Position numbers and translations under genes: made by a program. Of a stretch of 22,603 nt of DNA, positions 1 through 7,517 are shown piece after piece. Below the pieces are notes generated by a model, which saw nothing but the letters and a program-made list of their open reading frames with translations, was not told the origin of the DNA and made no database searches. Positions within the stretch are counted from its first letter, which is position 1, and every line of letters begins with the position of its first letter. The stretch covers positions 1-22,603 of the forward strand of contig DAOMZV010000014.1 in the NCBI GenBank assembly GCA_035400705.1, in the 5' to 3' direction. This DNA comes from GWC2-40-17 sp035400705 (lineage in GTDB: Bacteria; Patescibacteriota; Patescibacteriia; Magasanikbacterales; UBA10003).

Positions 1-1431
1 TCTTCTTTACGTATGGAAATTGATTCTATGCCTTTGGATTTAGATAAAATGAAGCGCGAAATCATGAAATTAGAAATTGAAAAAGCCGCTTTAGCTAAGG
101 AATCGGATAAGGATAGCAAGGAAAAGCTTAAAAAAATAGAAAAAAATTTAGCCGATCTAAAAGAACAGACTGCCGAATTGGAATTGCATTGGAAAAATGA
201 AAAGGAAATCATTACTAAAATCAGAGAATTAAAAAAGAAATTAGAAACTTTAAAACAAGAAGCGGAAATTGCCGAACGCCAAAGTGATCTGCAAAAAGTT
301 GCGGAAATTCGTTATAGCACCATCCCGGCAACGGAAAAAGAAATCAAAAATCAAGAAAAAAAATTAGCCGAAACGCAAAAAGTAAACCGCATTTTAAAAG
401 AAGAAATTTCTGAAGAAGATATTGCTGCTATTGTCGCTCGTTGGACTGGTATCCCTGTTTCTAAGATGCTGCAAAAAGAATTAGTTAAATTGGCTAAAAT
501 AGAGGAAGAGCTACAAAAACGTGTTATCGGACAAACTGAAGCAATTCAAGCTGTAGCCAATGCCGTACGTCGCAATCGAGCTGGCATTAGTGAAGAAAAT
601 CGGCCTATTGGCTCATTTATTTTCTTGGGTCCTACAGGTGTTGGAAAAACTGAACTAGCCAAAGCTTTGGCCGAATTTATGTTTAACACCGAAAACGCTT
701 TGGTAAGGATGGATATGTCCGAGTATATGGAAAAACATAGTGTTTCCAAGATGATTGGTTCCCCTCCAGGTTATGTTGGTTATGATGAGGGTGGTCAATT
801 AACAGAAATTATTCGCCGCAAACCTTACAGTGTAATTTTATTTGATGAGATTGAAAAAGCCCATCCAGATGTTTTTAATATGTTATTGCAAATCTTAGAA
901 GACGGTCGTTTAACTGATGCCAAGGGTCGCCACGTTAATTTCAAAAATACCATCATAATTATGACCTCTAATTTGGGTAGCGAACTGATTTTAGAAGCCC
1001 AAGAAAAAGGCGATTTTGGTTTTACTACTGAAGAAAATAAAATTAAGGATCCGGACAAAATTATCCAAAACAAAATTATGGAAGTTTTGCGCGATCGTTT
1101 CAAACCAGAATTCTTAAACCGAATTGATGAAATTATTACTTTTCATTCTCTTAAAGAAAAAGAGATCGAACAAATTGTTCATTTGCAATTAGCTAAGGTT
1201 GTGGCACGTTTAGATGAAAAAAAGATTAAAATTAAAATTAGCGATAAGTCTAAAAAATATTTAGCAGAAAAAGGTTATAACCCTATTTTTGGTGCTAGAC
1301 CCCTTAAAAGAGTTATCCAAACAGAACTTTTAGATCCTTTGGCTTTAGAAATTATTGAAGGAAAAATTACTCCGGGTCTTACCGTTAACGTTGATCTAGA
1401 AAAGAAAAAATTAATTTTTCAAGTTAAATAA
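1..1431 (+). CDS. clpB: ATP-dependent chaperone ClpB, C-terminal part (5' truncated by window edge)
   Basis: ClpB is a hexameric AAA+ disaggregase that, with DnaK, pulls polypeptides out of aggregates in the cytoplasm. The frame is open from base 1 and the first visible residues (SSLRMEIDSMP) already match the end of the first ATPase domain of the family, so the gene enters from the left; about 390 of the usual 860 or so residues are missing. Visible parts in order: the lysine/glutamate-rich coiled-coil middle domain (roughly residues 10-130 of the fragment), the linker SEEDIAAIVARWTGIPVSKM, then the second AAA+ domain with Walker A GPTGVGKT (about residue 210), Walker B LFDE (about 280), the pore-loop GYVGYDEGG and the C-terminal small domain GARPLKRVIQ. 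The M-domain separates it from ClpA, ClpC and ClpX. No clear hairpin terminator follows it. Confidence 0.96.
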   Translation, partial: SSLRMEIDSMPLDLDKMKREIMKLEIEKAALAKESDKDSKEKLKKIEKNLADLKEQTAELELHWKNEKEIITKIRELKKKLETLKQEAEIAERQSDLQKVAEIRYSTIPATEKEIKNQEKKLAETQKVNRILKEEISEEDIAAIVARWTGIPVSKMLQKELVKLAKIEEELQKRVIGQTEAIQAVANAVRRNRAGISEENRPIGSFIFLGPTGVGKTELAKALAEFMFNTENALVRMDMSEYMEKHSVSKMIGSPPGYVGYDEGGQLTEIIRRKPYSVILFDEIEKAHPDVFNMLLQILEDGRLTDAKGRHVNFKNTIIIMTSNLGSELILEAQEKGDFGFTTEENKIKDPDKIIQNKIMEVLRDRFKPEFLNRIDEIITFHSLKEKEIEQIVHLQLAKVVARLDEKKIKIKISDKSKKYLAEKGYNPIFGARPLKRVIQTELLDPLALEIIEGKITPGLTVNVDLEKKKLIFQVK

Positions 1432-1445
1432 CGACGGACCGGCTA

Positions 1446-1474
1446 TTTTCAGCTCAAAGTTTTAGTGGTATAAT
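1446..1474 (+). promoter_or_regulatory. Sigma70-type promoter with extended -10, for the secreted repeat protein
   Basis: A -35-like TTTTCA (1446-1451) lies 17 bp before a perfect TATAAT (1469-1474), which is preceded by TGG (extended -10). The predicted transcript starts near 1481. This would exclude the upstream in-frame TTG at 1474 as a start codon and points to the ATG at 1495. The string GTGGTATAAT recurs before pilM and before the receiver gene in this window. Confidence 0.7.
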
Positions 1475-1494
1475 TGAGAAAAGAAGAAAATATT

Positions 1495-2922
1495 ATGTGG
1501 CAGAAAAAAATTTTTATTTTGCTGGTGTTAGGTTTAACCTTAACGCCTTTTTCCCCTATTTTAGCCCAAATCGCTGCAGTTGACGCCGTTGTTGATCCTT
1601 TATTTAATCCTAACCATATTATTTCTGATAAAGAAATGGAAGATTATACCTCCATGACTTTGGCCGAAATTGATGCCTTTCTTGAAAATAAATCAGGTAT
1701 TTTAGGTTCTTACGAAGTAATTGATCCCGCCACCAGTCTCAATAAAAAAGCTTCAGAAATAATTTACGAATCTTCTCAAACATATAAAATCAACCCTAAA
1801 GTTATCTTGGTTTTACTACAAAAGGAGCAAAGTTTAGTAGAAAACCCCACTCCTTCTCAATATAACTTAGATTGGGCCACTGGTTATGCTCGTTGCGATT
1901 CCTGTGGCCCGCTCGACCCTCTAGCCATAAGATATAAAGGTTTTGCTAAACAAATTGATGGAGCAGCTGGAGCCTTGCGTTATTATTTAGATACTTCTGA
2001 TCAAAATTGGTTGAAAAAGGTTGGAATTATTTATAACATCGATTCTATTCCTGTAATTCCCTCCAACAAAGCTACGGCTTGTTTATATACTTACACGCCG
2101 CATTTTAGGGGTAATTATAATTTTTGGAAAGTTTGGAATCGCTGGTTCTCTCAAAAAATGCCGGACGGTTTAATAGCCCAAGTTAAAGGGACGGATAAAG
2201 TTTATTTAATTCAAGACGGAAAGTTATATCCTTTTAAAAACCAGGCGGTTTTTTTATCGCGCTATAGTCCTAAAAGTTTAACTCTGGTCAACCAAACCGA
2301 CATAGCCTCTTATCAAATTGGCGCAGAAATTAAATTTATCAACTACAGCTTAGTTAAAATTGATAAAAATCACACCTACCTATTGGTTAATGACAAAAAA
2401 AGATTAATTGACAAAGTTGCTTTAAAATATTATGGCTTTAGCAACGATGAAATAATAGAAGGGACTACAGAAGATTTAGCTTCATATAAAGACGGTGAAG
2501 CAGTTTCCACTAAAGCAATTTACCCCCTAGGCGCTTTAATGTACGACAACAAAAATAAATCCTATTTTTTAGTAGAAGATGGAATTAAGCACGCTATTTA
2601 TGATACGGCGTTAATTAAAATAAATTTTCCCAGCAAAAAAATTCGTAATACAACTGCCACGGTTTTAAAAAAATATAAAGATGGCGAACCAATTTTATTC
2701 AATGACGGTACCTGGGTAAAAACAGCTGCCTCACCAGACATTTATATTATTTCTAACGGGACTAGAAGATTAATCAAAGATGAAACTACCTTTGATGCTC
2801 TAGGTGGTCAAAATGAAAATATTGTTGTTGTTAATGAAAAAATTCTTGCAGCTCATCCTCTAGGAGAAACTATTAGCTTCTCCTCTGCCCAAACTACTAC
2901 CCTAACTCAAGCATCTAACTAA
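1495..2922 (+). CDS. Secreted cell-surface protein, lysozyme-like N-terminal region plus four ~56-residue repeats
   Basis: A 475-residue protein with an N-terminal signal peptide (residues 1-25: a short lysine-containing n-region, a hydrophobic core and an AQ-type cleavage site), so it is probably exported. Residues about 40-220 (ISDKEMEDYTSMTLAEIDAF..., INPKVILVLLQKEQSLV, ATGYARCDSCG, and TYTPHF.GNYNFW) resemble a domain I recall from actinobacterial and Patescibacteria surface proteins. The helix with KEQ (E111) is reminiscent of the catalytic helix of lysozyme-like transglycosylases, but this is inference. Residues about 225-281, 285-340, 346-402 and 406-461 are four diverged copies of one unit: a hydrophobic strand, YxI/L followed by DGK/NGxR, then xxF or xxL, and L..Y..GE. 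The ATG is chosen because the in-frame TTG at 1474 overlaps the -10 box. It is the first gene of a plus-strand cluster. It could be a peptidoglycan-binding or cleaving protein or an adhesin. Confidence 0.75.
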   Translation: MWQKKIFILLVLGLTLTPFSPILAQIAAVDAVVDPLFNPNHIISDKEMEDYTSMTLAEIDAFLENKSGILGSYEVIDPATSLNKKASEIIYESSQTYKINPKVILVLLQKEQSLVENPTPSQYNLDWATGYARCDSCGPLDPLAIRYKGFAKQIDGAAGALRYYLDTSDQNWLKKVGIIYNIDSIPVIPSNKATACLYTYTPHFRGNYNFWKVWNRWFSQKMPDGLIAQVKGTDKVYLIQDGKLYPFKNQAVFLSRYSPKSLTLVNQTDIASYQIGAEIKFINYSLVKIDKNHTYLLVNDKKRLIDKVALKYYGFSNDEIIEGTTEDLASYKDGEAVSTKAIYPLGALMYDNKNKSYFLVEDGIKHAIYDTALIKINFPSKKIRNTTATVLKKYKDGEPILFNDGTWVKTAASPDIYIISNGTRRLIKDETTFDALGGQNENIVVVNEKILAAHPLGETISFSSAQTTTLTQASN

Positions 2923-2926
2923 AATT

Positions 2927-3718
2927 ATGTCCTTGGTTTTTTCTGCTCTCACTCCTCATCCGCCTTTATTAATTCCTAATATTGGAAAAGAGAATATTTC
3001 AAAACTGGCCGCGACTCAAAAAGCCATGATTGATTTGGAGCAACATTTATACACCACAAAACCAGATACTATAATCTTTATTACTCCGCACGGACAGACT
3101 TTCCCCGAATCTTTTACTATTAATACTACTCCTGAATATCAGTTTGATTTTAAGGATTTTGGCGACTTAGCAACCACCGGAAAATTTAAATCTGATTTAA
3201 ATTTAATTTCTAATATTGCCAACGCAGCTAAACGACAACACCAACCTTTAGTGCTTCATAGTGAAAAATCCTTAGATTACGGAACAGCCATTCCTCTTTT
3301 TTATCTTTCTCAGCATCTTCCTAATATTAAGATCATTCCCCTTAGTCATTCGGCCTTAGGATTAAAGGACCATTTTGATTTTGGCTACTTTCTTAAAGAT
3401 GTAATCATGAATTCTGAAAAACGGATTGCGGTAATTGCTTCAGGCGACCTATCACACCGTTTATCGCCTAATAGTCCGGCTGGTTTTTCGCCTTTAGCTA
3501 AAAAATTTGATGACACCTTGATTGAAACCTTAAAAACTGGTAATATCTCCGGATTGATAAATTTAGACGAAACCTTGCGTCAAGAAGCCGAAGAATGTGG
3601 CTTAAAATCCCTTTTAATTTTAATGGGGATCTTGCGTAACATGTCTTATGATTTAAAGCTGGAATCCTATGAAAATCCTTTTGGAATAGGTTACCTAGTG
3701 GCCAATTTTTCTTTATAA
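2927..3718 (+). CDS. Class III extradiol dioxygenase / LigB-like (AmmeMemoRadiSam-associated type) protein
   Basis: 263 residues. The family fold is that of LigB-type non-haem iron dioxygenases and Memo-like proteins, which share metal-binding histidines. Visible signatures are TPHPPLL near the N-terminus (H11), ITPHG (H55), SGDLSHRL around residues 171-178, EECGLKS, and the C-terminal ESYENPFGIGY (E246/E249). Spacing and length fit the small subunit-B-like proteins that in other genomes are joined to or neighbour AMMECR1 and a radical-SAM protein; neither partner is in the window. The aromatic-ring substrate of true LigB is unlikely in a small genome with no aromatic pathway here, so the actual reaction is unknown. 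The gene follows its upstream neighbour after only four bases and has no Shine-Dalgarno sequence, suggesting coupled translation. Confidence 0.8.
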   Translation: MSLVFSALTPHPPLLIPNIGKENISKLAATQKAMIDLEQHLYTTKPDTIIFITPHGQTFPESFTINTTPEYQFDFKDFGDLATTGKFKSDLNLISNIANAAKRQHQPLVLHSEKSLDYGTAIPLFYLSQHLPNIKIIPLSHSALGLKDHFDFGYFLKDVIMNSEKRIAVIASGDLSHRLSPNSPAGFSPLAKKFDDTLIETLKTGNISGLINLDETLRQEAEECGLKSLLILMGILRNMSYDLKLESYENPFGIGYLVANFSL

Positions 3719-3720
3719 TT

Positions 3721-4005
3721 ATGGAAGGTATTTATAAAATTATTGGACGAAAAATCAATCAACCAAATGCCAAAATTCATTCCGAAGCCCACTACTGGGC
3801 CGATGTCATTTCTCGAACTTTTGGTGAAAGAAAAAAATTTGGCATGTACCTAGGTATTATTAAACGAATCGGTGTAGAGGAAGCAAAAAAAATTTTTTCA
3901 GAAATTCAAGATAGTAACGTAACCAGCCCCGGAAAATTATTTCTATGGAAAACCAGTTCTAAGAAAAAATATGAGTCTACTAAAAATAGTAACAATCCCT
4001 TCTAA
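3721..4005 (+). CDS. Small conserved-looking protein of unknown function, overlaps def
   Basis: I do not recognise a named family. The 94-residue product begins MEGIYKIIGRKINQPNAKIH and has a mixed helical core (SEAHYWADVISRTFGE, KKFGMYLGIIKRIG, EEAKKIFSEIQ) followed by a lysine/serine-rich tail. It has no signal peptide or membrane segment. It starts two bases after the stop of the LigB-like gene (TAATTATG) and its last 35 bases overlap the start of def in another frame, so it is locked into this operon and is probably translated by coupling. The aromatic and basic character (YLGIIKRIG) would suit a nucleic-acid- or ribosome-binding role, but nothing in the sequence shows this. The tight packing argues that it is a real gene rather than a chance frame. 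Confidence 0.65.
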   Translation: MEGIYKIIGRKINQPNAKIHSEAHYWADVISRTFGERKKFGMYLGIIKRIGVEEAKKIFSEIQDSNVTSPGKLFLWKTSSKKKYESTKNSNNPF

Positions 4006-4420
4006 AAATTTAAGAGAACCATCGCAAGAAATCAAATCGGCTGATATTTCTCAGTTGTCTGTTTTAATTGAAAACATGATAGACACCATGTATGCTGGTG
4101 ATGGTATTGGTTTGGCCGCTCCACAAATCGGGCAAAACATCCAATTAATAGTTATTGGTAAAGATGCCACAACTAATAATCGAGATTGGGCCTTAATCAA
4201 TCCCCAAATTATTAAACACTCTTGGCGGAAACAAACAGCCGAGGAAGGGTGCTTATCTGTTCCGGGGATTAATGTTAAAGTGACCAGATCAAAAAAAATT
4301 ATTGTTAAAGCTCTTAGTCAAGAGGGTAAAGAATTTACTTTTACCGCCGAAGATTATTTTGCCAGAGTATTACAACACGAGATAGACCACCTAAATGGAA
4401 TTTTGATTGTTGATAAATAA
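3971..4420 (+). CDS. def: Peptide deformylase
   Basis: Removes the formyl group from the N-terminal methionine of nascent proteins at the ribosome. All three family motifs are present in the 149 residues: GIGLAAPQ (45-52), EEGCLS (91-96, metal ligand C94) and HEIDH (136-140, ligands H136 and H140, catalytic E137). Length is slightly below the common 165-190, as in compact deformylases; the C-terminus ends just after the LNGIL helix. The ATG at 3971 is chosen because the protein then begins with the usual LxIVTxPxxxLR strand, although this makes it overlap the upstream small gene by 35 bases. It is followed after three bases by fmt, the enzyme that adds the formyl group, a pairing common in bacteria. 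Confidence 0.96.
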   Translation: MSLLKIVTIPSKNLREPSQEIKSADISQLSVLIENMIDTMYAGDGIGLAAPQIGQNIQLIVIGKDATTNNRDWALINPQIIKHSWRKQTAEEGCLSVPGINVKVTRSKKIIVKALSQEGKEFTFTAEDYFARVLQHEIDHLNGILIVDK

Positions 4421-4423
4421 ATT

Positions 4424-5362
4424 ATGAAAACCGAAGTTGTTTTTTTTGGCACTCACAATTTTGCCGCCAAAATTCTTCAAGGGCTAATCGATAGTCCTGA
4501 TTTTAATGTTGGGTTGGTAATTACTCAACCCGACCAACCGGTAGGAAGAAAAAAAGAATGGCAAGCTTGCCCGGTAAAAATCTTAGCTGAAAAAAACAAT
4601 CTTAAAATTAAACAACCGGTCAGTTTAAAAGATTTTGACAATGACTTATCAAGTTTTGTTGTGGCGGTAGTAGCTCAATATGGTAAAATTATTCCTGCCA
4701 AACTCTTAACCATGCCTAAAAAAGGCATGGTTAATGTTCATGCCTCATTATTGCCTAAATATCGTGGCGCTTCCCCTATTCAAACGGCTATTCTAAATGG
4801 AGATATTTTGACAGGCATCTCACTTATAAAAATGGACGAAACAATGGACACTGGACCAATTTTAACTAAAAAAGAAATACCCATTAATCCAAACGAAACT
4901 TACCCCGAACTAGAAGCTAAACTAGCTGATTTAGCCACTCCTTTATTGTTACAATCCCTACCTCTTTATCTATCAGGTAAATTGCAACTTCAAGCACAAG
5001 ATAATCGGGATGCCACTTATACAAAAATTTTAAAACGCGAAGATGGACAAATAAATTTTAAACAAAAAGCGGAACAAATTTACAATCAATGGCGCGCTTT
5101 TTTTCCTTGGCCAGGAATATTTTGGGAAACTAAATTAAATTCTCAGTCTTTTAAAATTAAACTTTTAAAAATACAACTAACGGATCTTTCGATGGAACAG
5201 CCCGCCGGTTCATTAATTGCTTTATCAAAAAACCGCCTGGGTGTTGTTGGCGGCGATAAAAAAATATTAGAGATTCTAGAGCTACAAGCCGAAAATAAGA
5301 ATCCGATGACAGCCCTAGAATTTATTAATGGGTTTAAAGTTAACCAAATAAAAGACATCTAG
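4424..5362 (+). CDS. fmt: Methionyl-tRNA formyltransferase
   Basis: Transfers a formyl group from 10-formyltetrahydrofolate to Met-tRNAfMet to make the initiator tRNA. The 312 residues are full length. The N-terminal Rossmann-like formyltransferase domain shows VVFFGTHNFA, QPDQPVGRKKEWQACPVK, the catalytic NVHASLLPKYRGASP (N104, H106) and MDETMDTGPIL (D142, counterpart of the essential aspartate). The C-terminal OB-like tRNA-binding domain begins around residue 205 (YTKILKREDGQINF; RAFFPWPG). It starts three bases after def and ends in a 48-bp tail-to-tail overlap with the wzy-like gene on the other strand. The coding sequence contains an 11-bp perfect inverted repeat at 4706-4734. Confidence 0.97.
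   Translation: MKTEVVFFGTHNFAAKILQGLIDSPDFNVGLVITQPDQPVGRKKEWQACPVKILAEKNNLKIKQPVSLKDFDNDLSSFVVAVVAQYGKIIPAKLLTMPKKGMVNVHASLLPKYRGASPIQTAILNGDILTGISLIKMDETMDTGPILTKKEIPINPNETYPELEAKLADLATPLLLQSLPLYLSGKLQLQAQDNRDATYTKILKREDGQINFKQKAEQIYNQWRAFFPWPGIFWETKLNSQSFKIKLLKIQLTDLSMEQPAGSLIALSKNRLGVVGGDKKILEILELQAENKNPMTALEFINGFKVNQIKDI
4706..4734 (+). repeat. 11-bp perfect inverted repeat inside fmt
   Basis: TTAACCATGCC at 4706-4716 pairs exactly with GGCATGGTTAA at 4724-4734 across an A-rich 7-base loop. It encodes part of LTMPKKGMVN just before the catalytic NVHAS motif. No T-run follows, so it does not look like a terminator. It could form an mRNA hairpin in the coding region, or be a by-product of codon choice. 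Confidence 0.6.
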
Positions 5363-6799
5363 AGCGGCTAAAGTAATTGCTAACCACCCCAAACCCAAGG
5401 GGTGGTTTAAATATGGAGTAAAAAAATGGATTATTGATAAAGAAATTAAAGTGATAAATAAACCCAGAACCAATCCTGATTCTGATTCATAACTTTTATT
5501 TTTTAAAATCATTTTTTTAACTAAGAACCAACTTTTTTTAGCCATTTGCCAGATTAAATTCAAAAATATTAAAACGCCGATTAGGCCTATTTTTAAAACT
5601 AAATCCAACCAACCCCACTCTAAGGCATAAGTAGTATAGACACCAGTTGGGTTTATGGCCCTAACTCTTGGATCGTCACTAATAAAAGTTATGGTTTTAC
5701 CAAAACCATAACCCCAAAAAGGATGCTGTTTAATCGTAGTTATTAAAGGAGCTAACTCAGCTGTTCGTGTAGAAATAGCAGCATCCCCAGAAATAGCGGC
5801 GCGTTTTCCAAACACATTTAAAAGCAATTTGGGATTGTGTGAAGGATGAGCCAGAGTAATGATTAAAATTAAAACAAAAACAGCCATTATCATTTGGACT
5901 AAAATTTGACCAAAAATTTTTAACAACCTCTTAAATTTAATTCTTAAAAATATAAAACTTAAAACAAAAAGAAGACATAAACCCAAAGCCATACCTAACC
6001 AAAAACTTCTGGAGAGGGTTATTAAAATAGCCGCCCAAACAATAACTGAACCGACCCAATTAATTTTATTTTTTTCTATTACTATTAACTGAGAATAATA
6101 AATTAGAAGATAAAATACTAAAAAAATTGCTGACTGAAAAAAAATTCTGTAAACTCCTTGATTGATTTCTGTAATTTCACCAAGTCGAGTATCACGAATC
6201 CATTTATAAAAATACCCCCCAAACAGAGTTGATCCAGAAACAAATAAGATAAAACTGCCGATAATTTTACAACTTAACCAGAAAACAACAGTTTTAAATA
6301 CTACAAACAGCTCTTTTAAATCTTGAAGGGAACGAAAAAACTGCGAAAATAACCAAAAATAAAGTAAAAATATAAAAGCGTTGCCATCTAAAAAAATGCT
6401 TAGTGGTGTTTGATGATTTAAAAAGGCCAAGATTACACCCAAAATTAAAATTGAACCAAGCCAAATTAAAGATTTAAAAAATAATGAATTAATAACCCAA
6501 ACTTTCTTTTGTTTGATAATTTTAATCAAACCTACAGTCATTAAAATCAAAAACAAACCGATTCTTAAAGAAATTTTTGGACCGTAACTTTGCCAAGAAA
6601 ACAAATAACCAAATCCGCCAATAAATAATTCCAGCAAACCTACCAGCAAGCCTTTTTTGAAATCCCACCCAGCTGTTAATAAAACTGTCAAACAAATTAT
6701 CACAAACAAAATACTCTGCGCTAGGGGCGTAGAATAAGATAAATAAGATAATAATTCCCAAAATAAAATTACCCCAAAAAGAGGCCAAGAAAATTTCAT
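5315..6799 (-). CDS. Polytopic membrane protein of the O-antigen ligase / Wzy polymerase type
   Basis: 494 residues, almost entirely hydrophobic, with roughly a dozen predicted membrane helices. Family hallmarks seen are a large extracytoplasmic loop in the second half, the LSRSFWLGMALGL segment at the start of a helix, and HPFWGYGFGKTI, which matches the hPxxGyGxG signature of the Wzy_C/O-antigen ligase family. Such proteins polymerise or ligate lipid-linked oligosaccharides on the outer face of the cytoplasmic membrane. It is the last gene of a flippase-GT4-GT2-wzy operon and its start overlaps the GT2 stop by four bases (ATGA), so the whole set probably builds one surface glycan. Sequence alone cannot say whether it is a polymerase or a ligase. 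Its stop lies 48 bp inside fmt on the other strand. Confidence 0.85.
   Translation of the reverse strand: MKFSWPLFGVILFWELLSYLSYSTPLAQSILFVIICLTVLLTAGWDFKKGLLVGLLELFIGGFGYLFSWQSYGPKISLRIGLFLILMTVGLIKIIKQKKVWVINSLFFKSLIWLGSILILGVILAFLNHQTPLSIFLDGNAFIFLLYFWLFSQFFRSLQDLKELFVVFKTVVFWLSCKIIGSFILFVSGSTLFGGYFYKWIRDTRLGEITEINQGVYRIFFQSAIFLVFYLLIYYSQLIVIEKNKINWVGSVIVWAAILITLSRSFWLGMALGLCLLFVLSFIFLRIKFKRLLKIFGQILVQMIMAVFVLILIITLAHPSHNPKLLLNVFGKRAAISGDAAISTRTAELAPLITTIKQHPFWGYGFGKTITFISDDPRVRAINPTGVYTTYALEWGWLDLVLKIGLIGVLIFLNLIWQMAKKSWFLVKKMILKNKSYESESGLVLGLFITLISLSIIHFFTPYLNHPLGLGWLAITLAALDVFYLVNFKPINKF
5382..5407. terminator. Possible hairpin terminator in the fmt/wzy convergent overlap region
   Basis: AACCACCCC (5382-5390) and GGGGTGGTT (5399-5407) form a 9-bp GC-rich stem with an 8-base loop, 20 bases past the fmt stop. 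On the plus strand only TTTAAAT follows, so the U-tract is weak. The hairpin lies within the 3' coding part of the wzy-like gene on the opposite strand (codons for NHPLG). It is the only candidate end for the plus-strand operon. Confidence 0.4.
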
Positions 6800-7515
6800 G
6801 ATAAATGATGCTTTTGATTAATAATCTCTTTCCAATAATTATATTTCCTTAAAGCAGGTAGAGGTAACCATTTAATTTTATAAATAAAAGAAGGCAACCA
6901 AGAGCTTAGACCCCCACGACGCACTCTGGCTTTAAACAAAAACTCGGGCACCCAAATCCCCTGTTTTCCTTTTTCCAGTAAGGTCAGCCACAAATCCCAA
7001 TCTTGAAATTTACCCATTTTTTCATCAAAGCCACAAAAATCCTGACGTTTAATTAATGAAGACATGGGAATAAAATTAAACTTTTTTAGATTAATAGGAT
7101 TAAATTTTTGTCCAGGAAATTTTTTCCAACCAAAATAAAAAGAGGAGTAAGCATAGGCAGCGGTGGGGTTATCTCGAAGAATTTTTAATAATTTTTCTAA
7201 AAATGATTTATTGGCTTCTATGTCAGCATCCCAAAAAATCACAAATTCTCCTGAAGATTGTTGAAAACCAAAATTACGAGCTGCTGGTGCGCCCCGATGA
7301 GGTTGAATAAAAAATTTAACTTGAGGCAGGGCTATTTTAAACAACTCTTGATCTTTTTTTACCCCCTTAACATCAGAACCATCATCAACAACAATCACTT
7401 CAATTGATTTTTTTCCAATTGATTGTTGGTAGACACTTTTTAAAGTCTTAAATAAATCCGCGTAATGATTATAAACTGGAATAATAACCGAGATTATCGG
7501 CCTAGAAGATGACAT
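6796..7515 (-). CDS. Glycosyltransferase family 2
   Basis: A 239-residue GT-A-fold inverting transferase, moving a sugar from a nucleotide donor to a growing glycan at the inner membrane face. It shows the N-terminal ISVIIPVYNH strand, VVDDGSD (D44, D45, nucleotide contacts), APAARNFGF, the metal-binding WDAD (D96, D98) and the QDWDLWLTLL segment (171-180), whose acidic residues match the acceptor-side catalytic position in this family. No membrane helix is evident. It starts two bases after the GT4 stop (TAATTATG) and overlaps the wzy-like start by four bases. Donor and acceptor cannot be told from sequence. Confidence 0.92.
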   Translation of the reverse strand: MSSSRPIISVIIPVYNHYADLFKTLKSVYQQSIGKKSIEVIVVDDGSDVKGVKKDQELFKIALPQVKFFIQPHRGAPAARNFGFQQSSGEFVIFWDADIEANKSFLEKLLKILRDNPTAAYAYSSFYFGWKKFPGQKFNPINLKKFNFIPMSSLIKRQDFCGFDEKMGKFQDWDLWLTLLEKGKQGIWVPEFLFKARVRRGGLSSWLPSFIYKIKWLPLPALRKYNYWKEIINQKHHLS

Positions 7516-7517
7516 AA

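Noticed and set aside
1474..1494. TTG start at 1474 adding seven residues to the secreted protein
   Set aside because: The codon overlaps the last base of a perfect TATAAT, so it would lie upstream of the transcript start, and it would place charged residues before the signal peptide.
3714..3719. TATAAT immediately before the small gene at 3721 as a promoter
   Set aside because: It includes the TAA stop of the LigB-like gene, has no -35 at a proper distance, and matches the common AT-rich junction string of this window.
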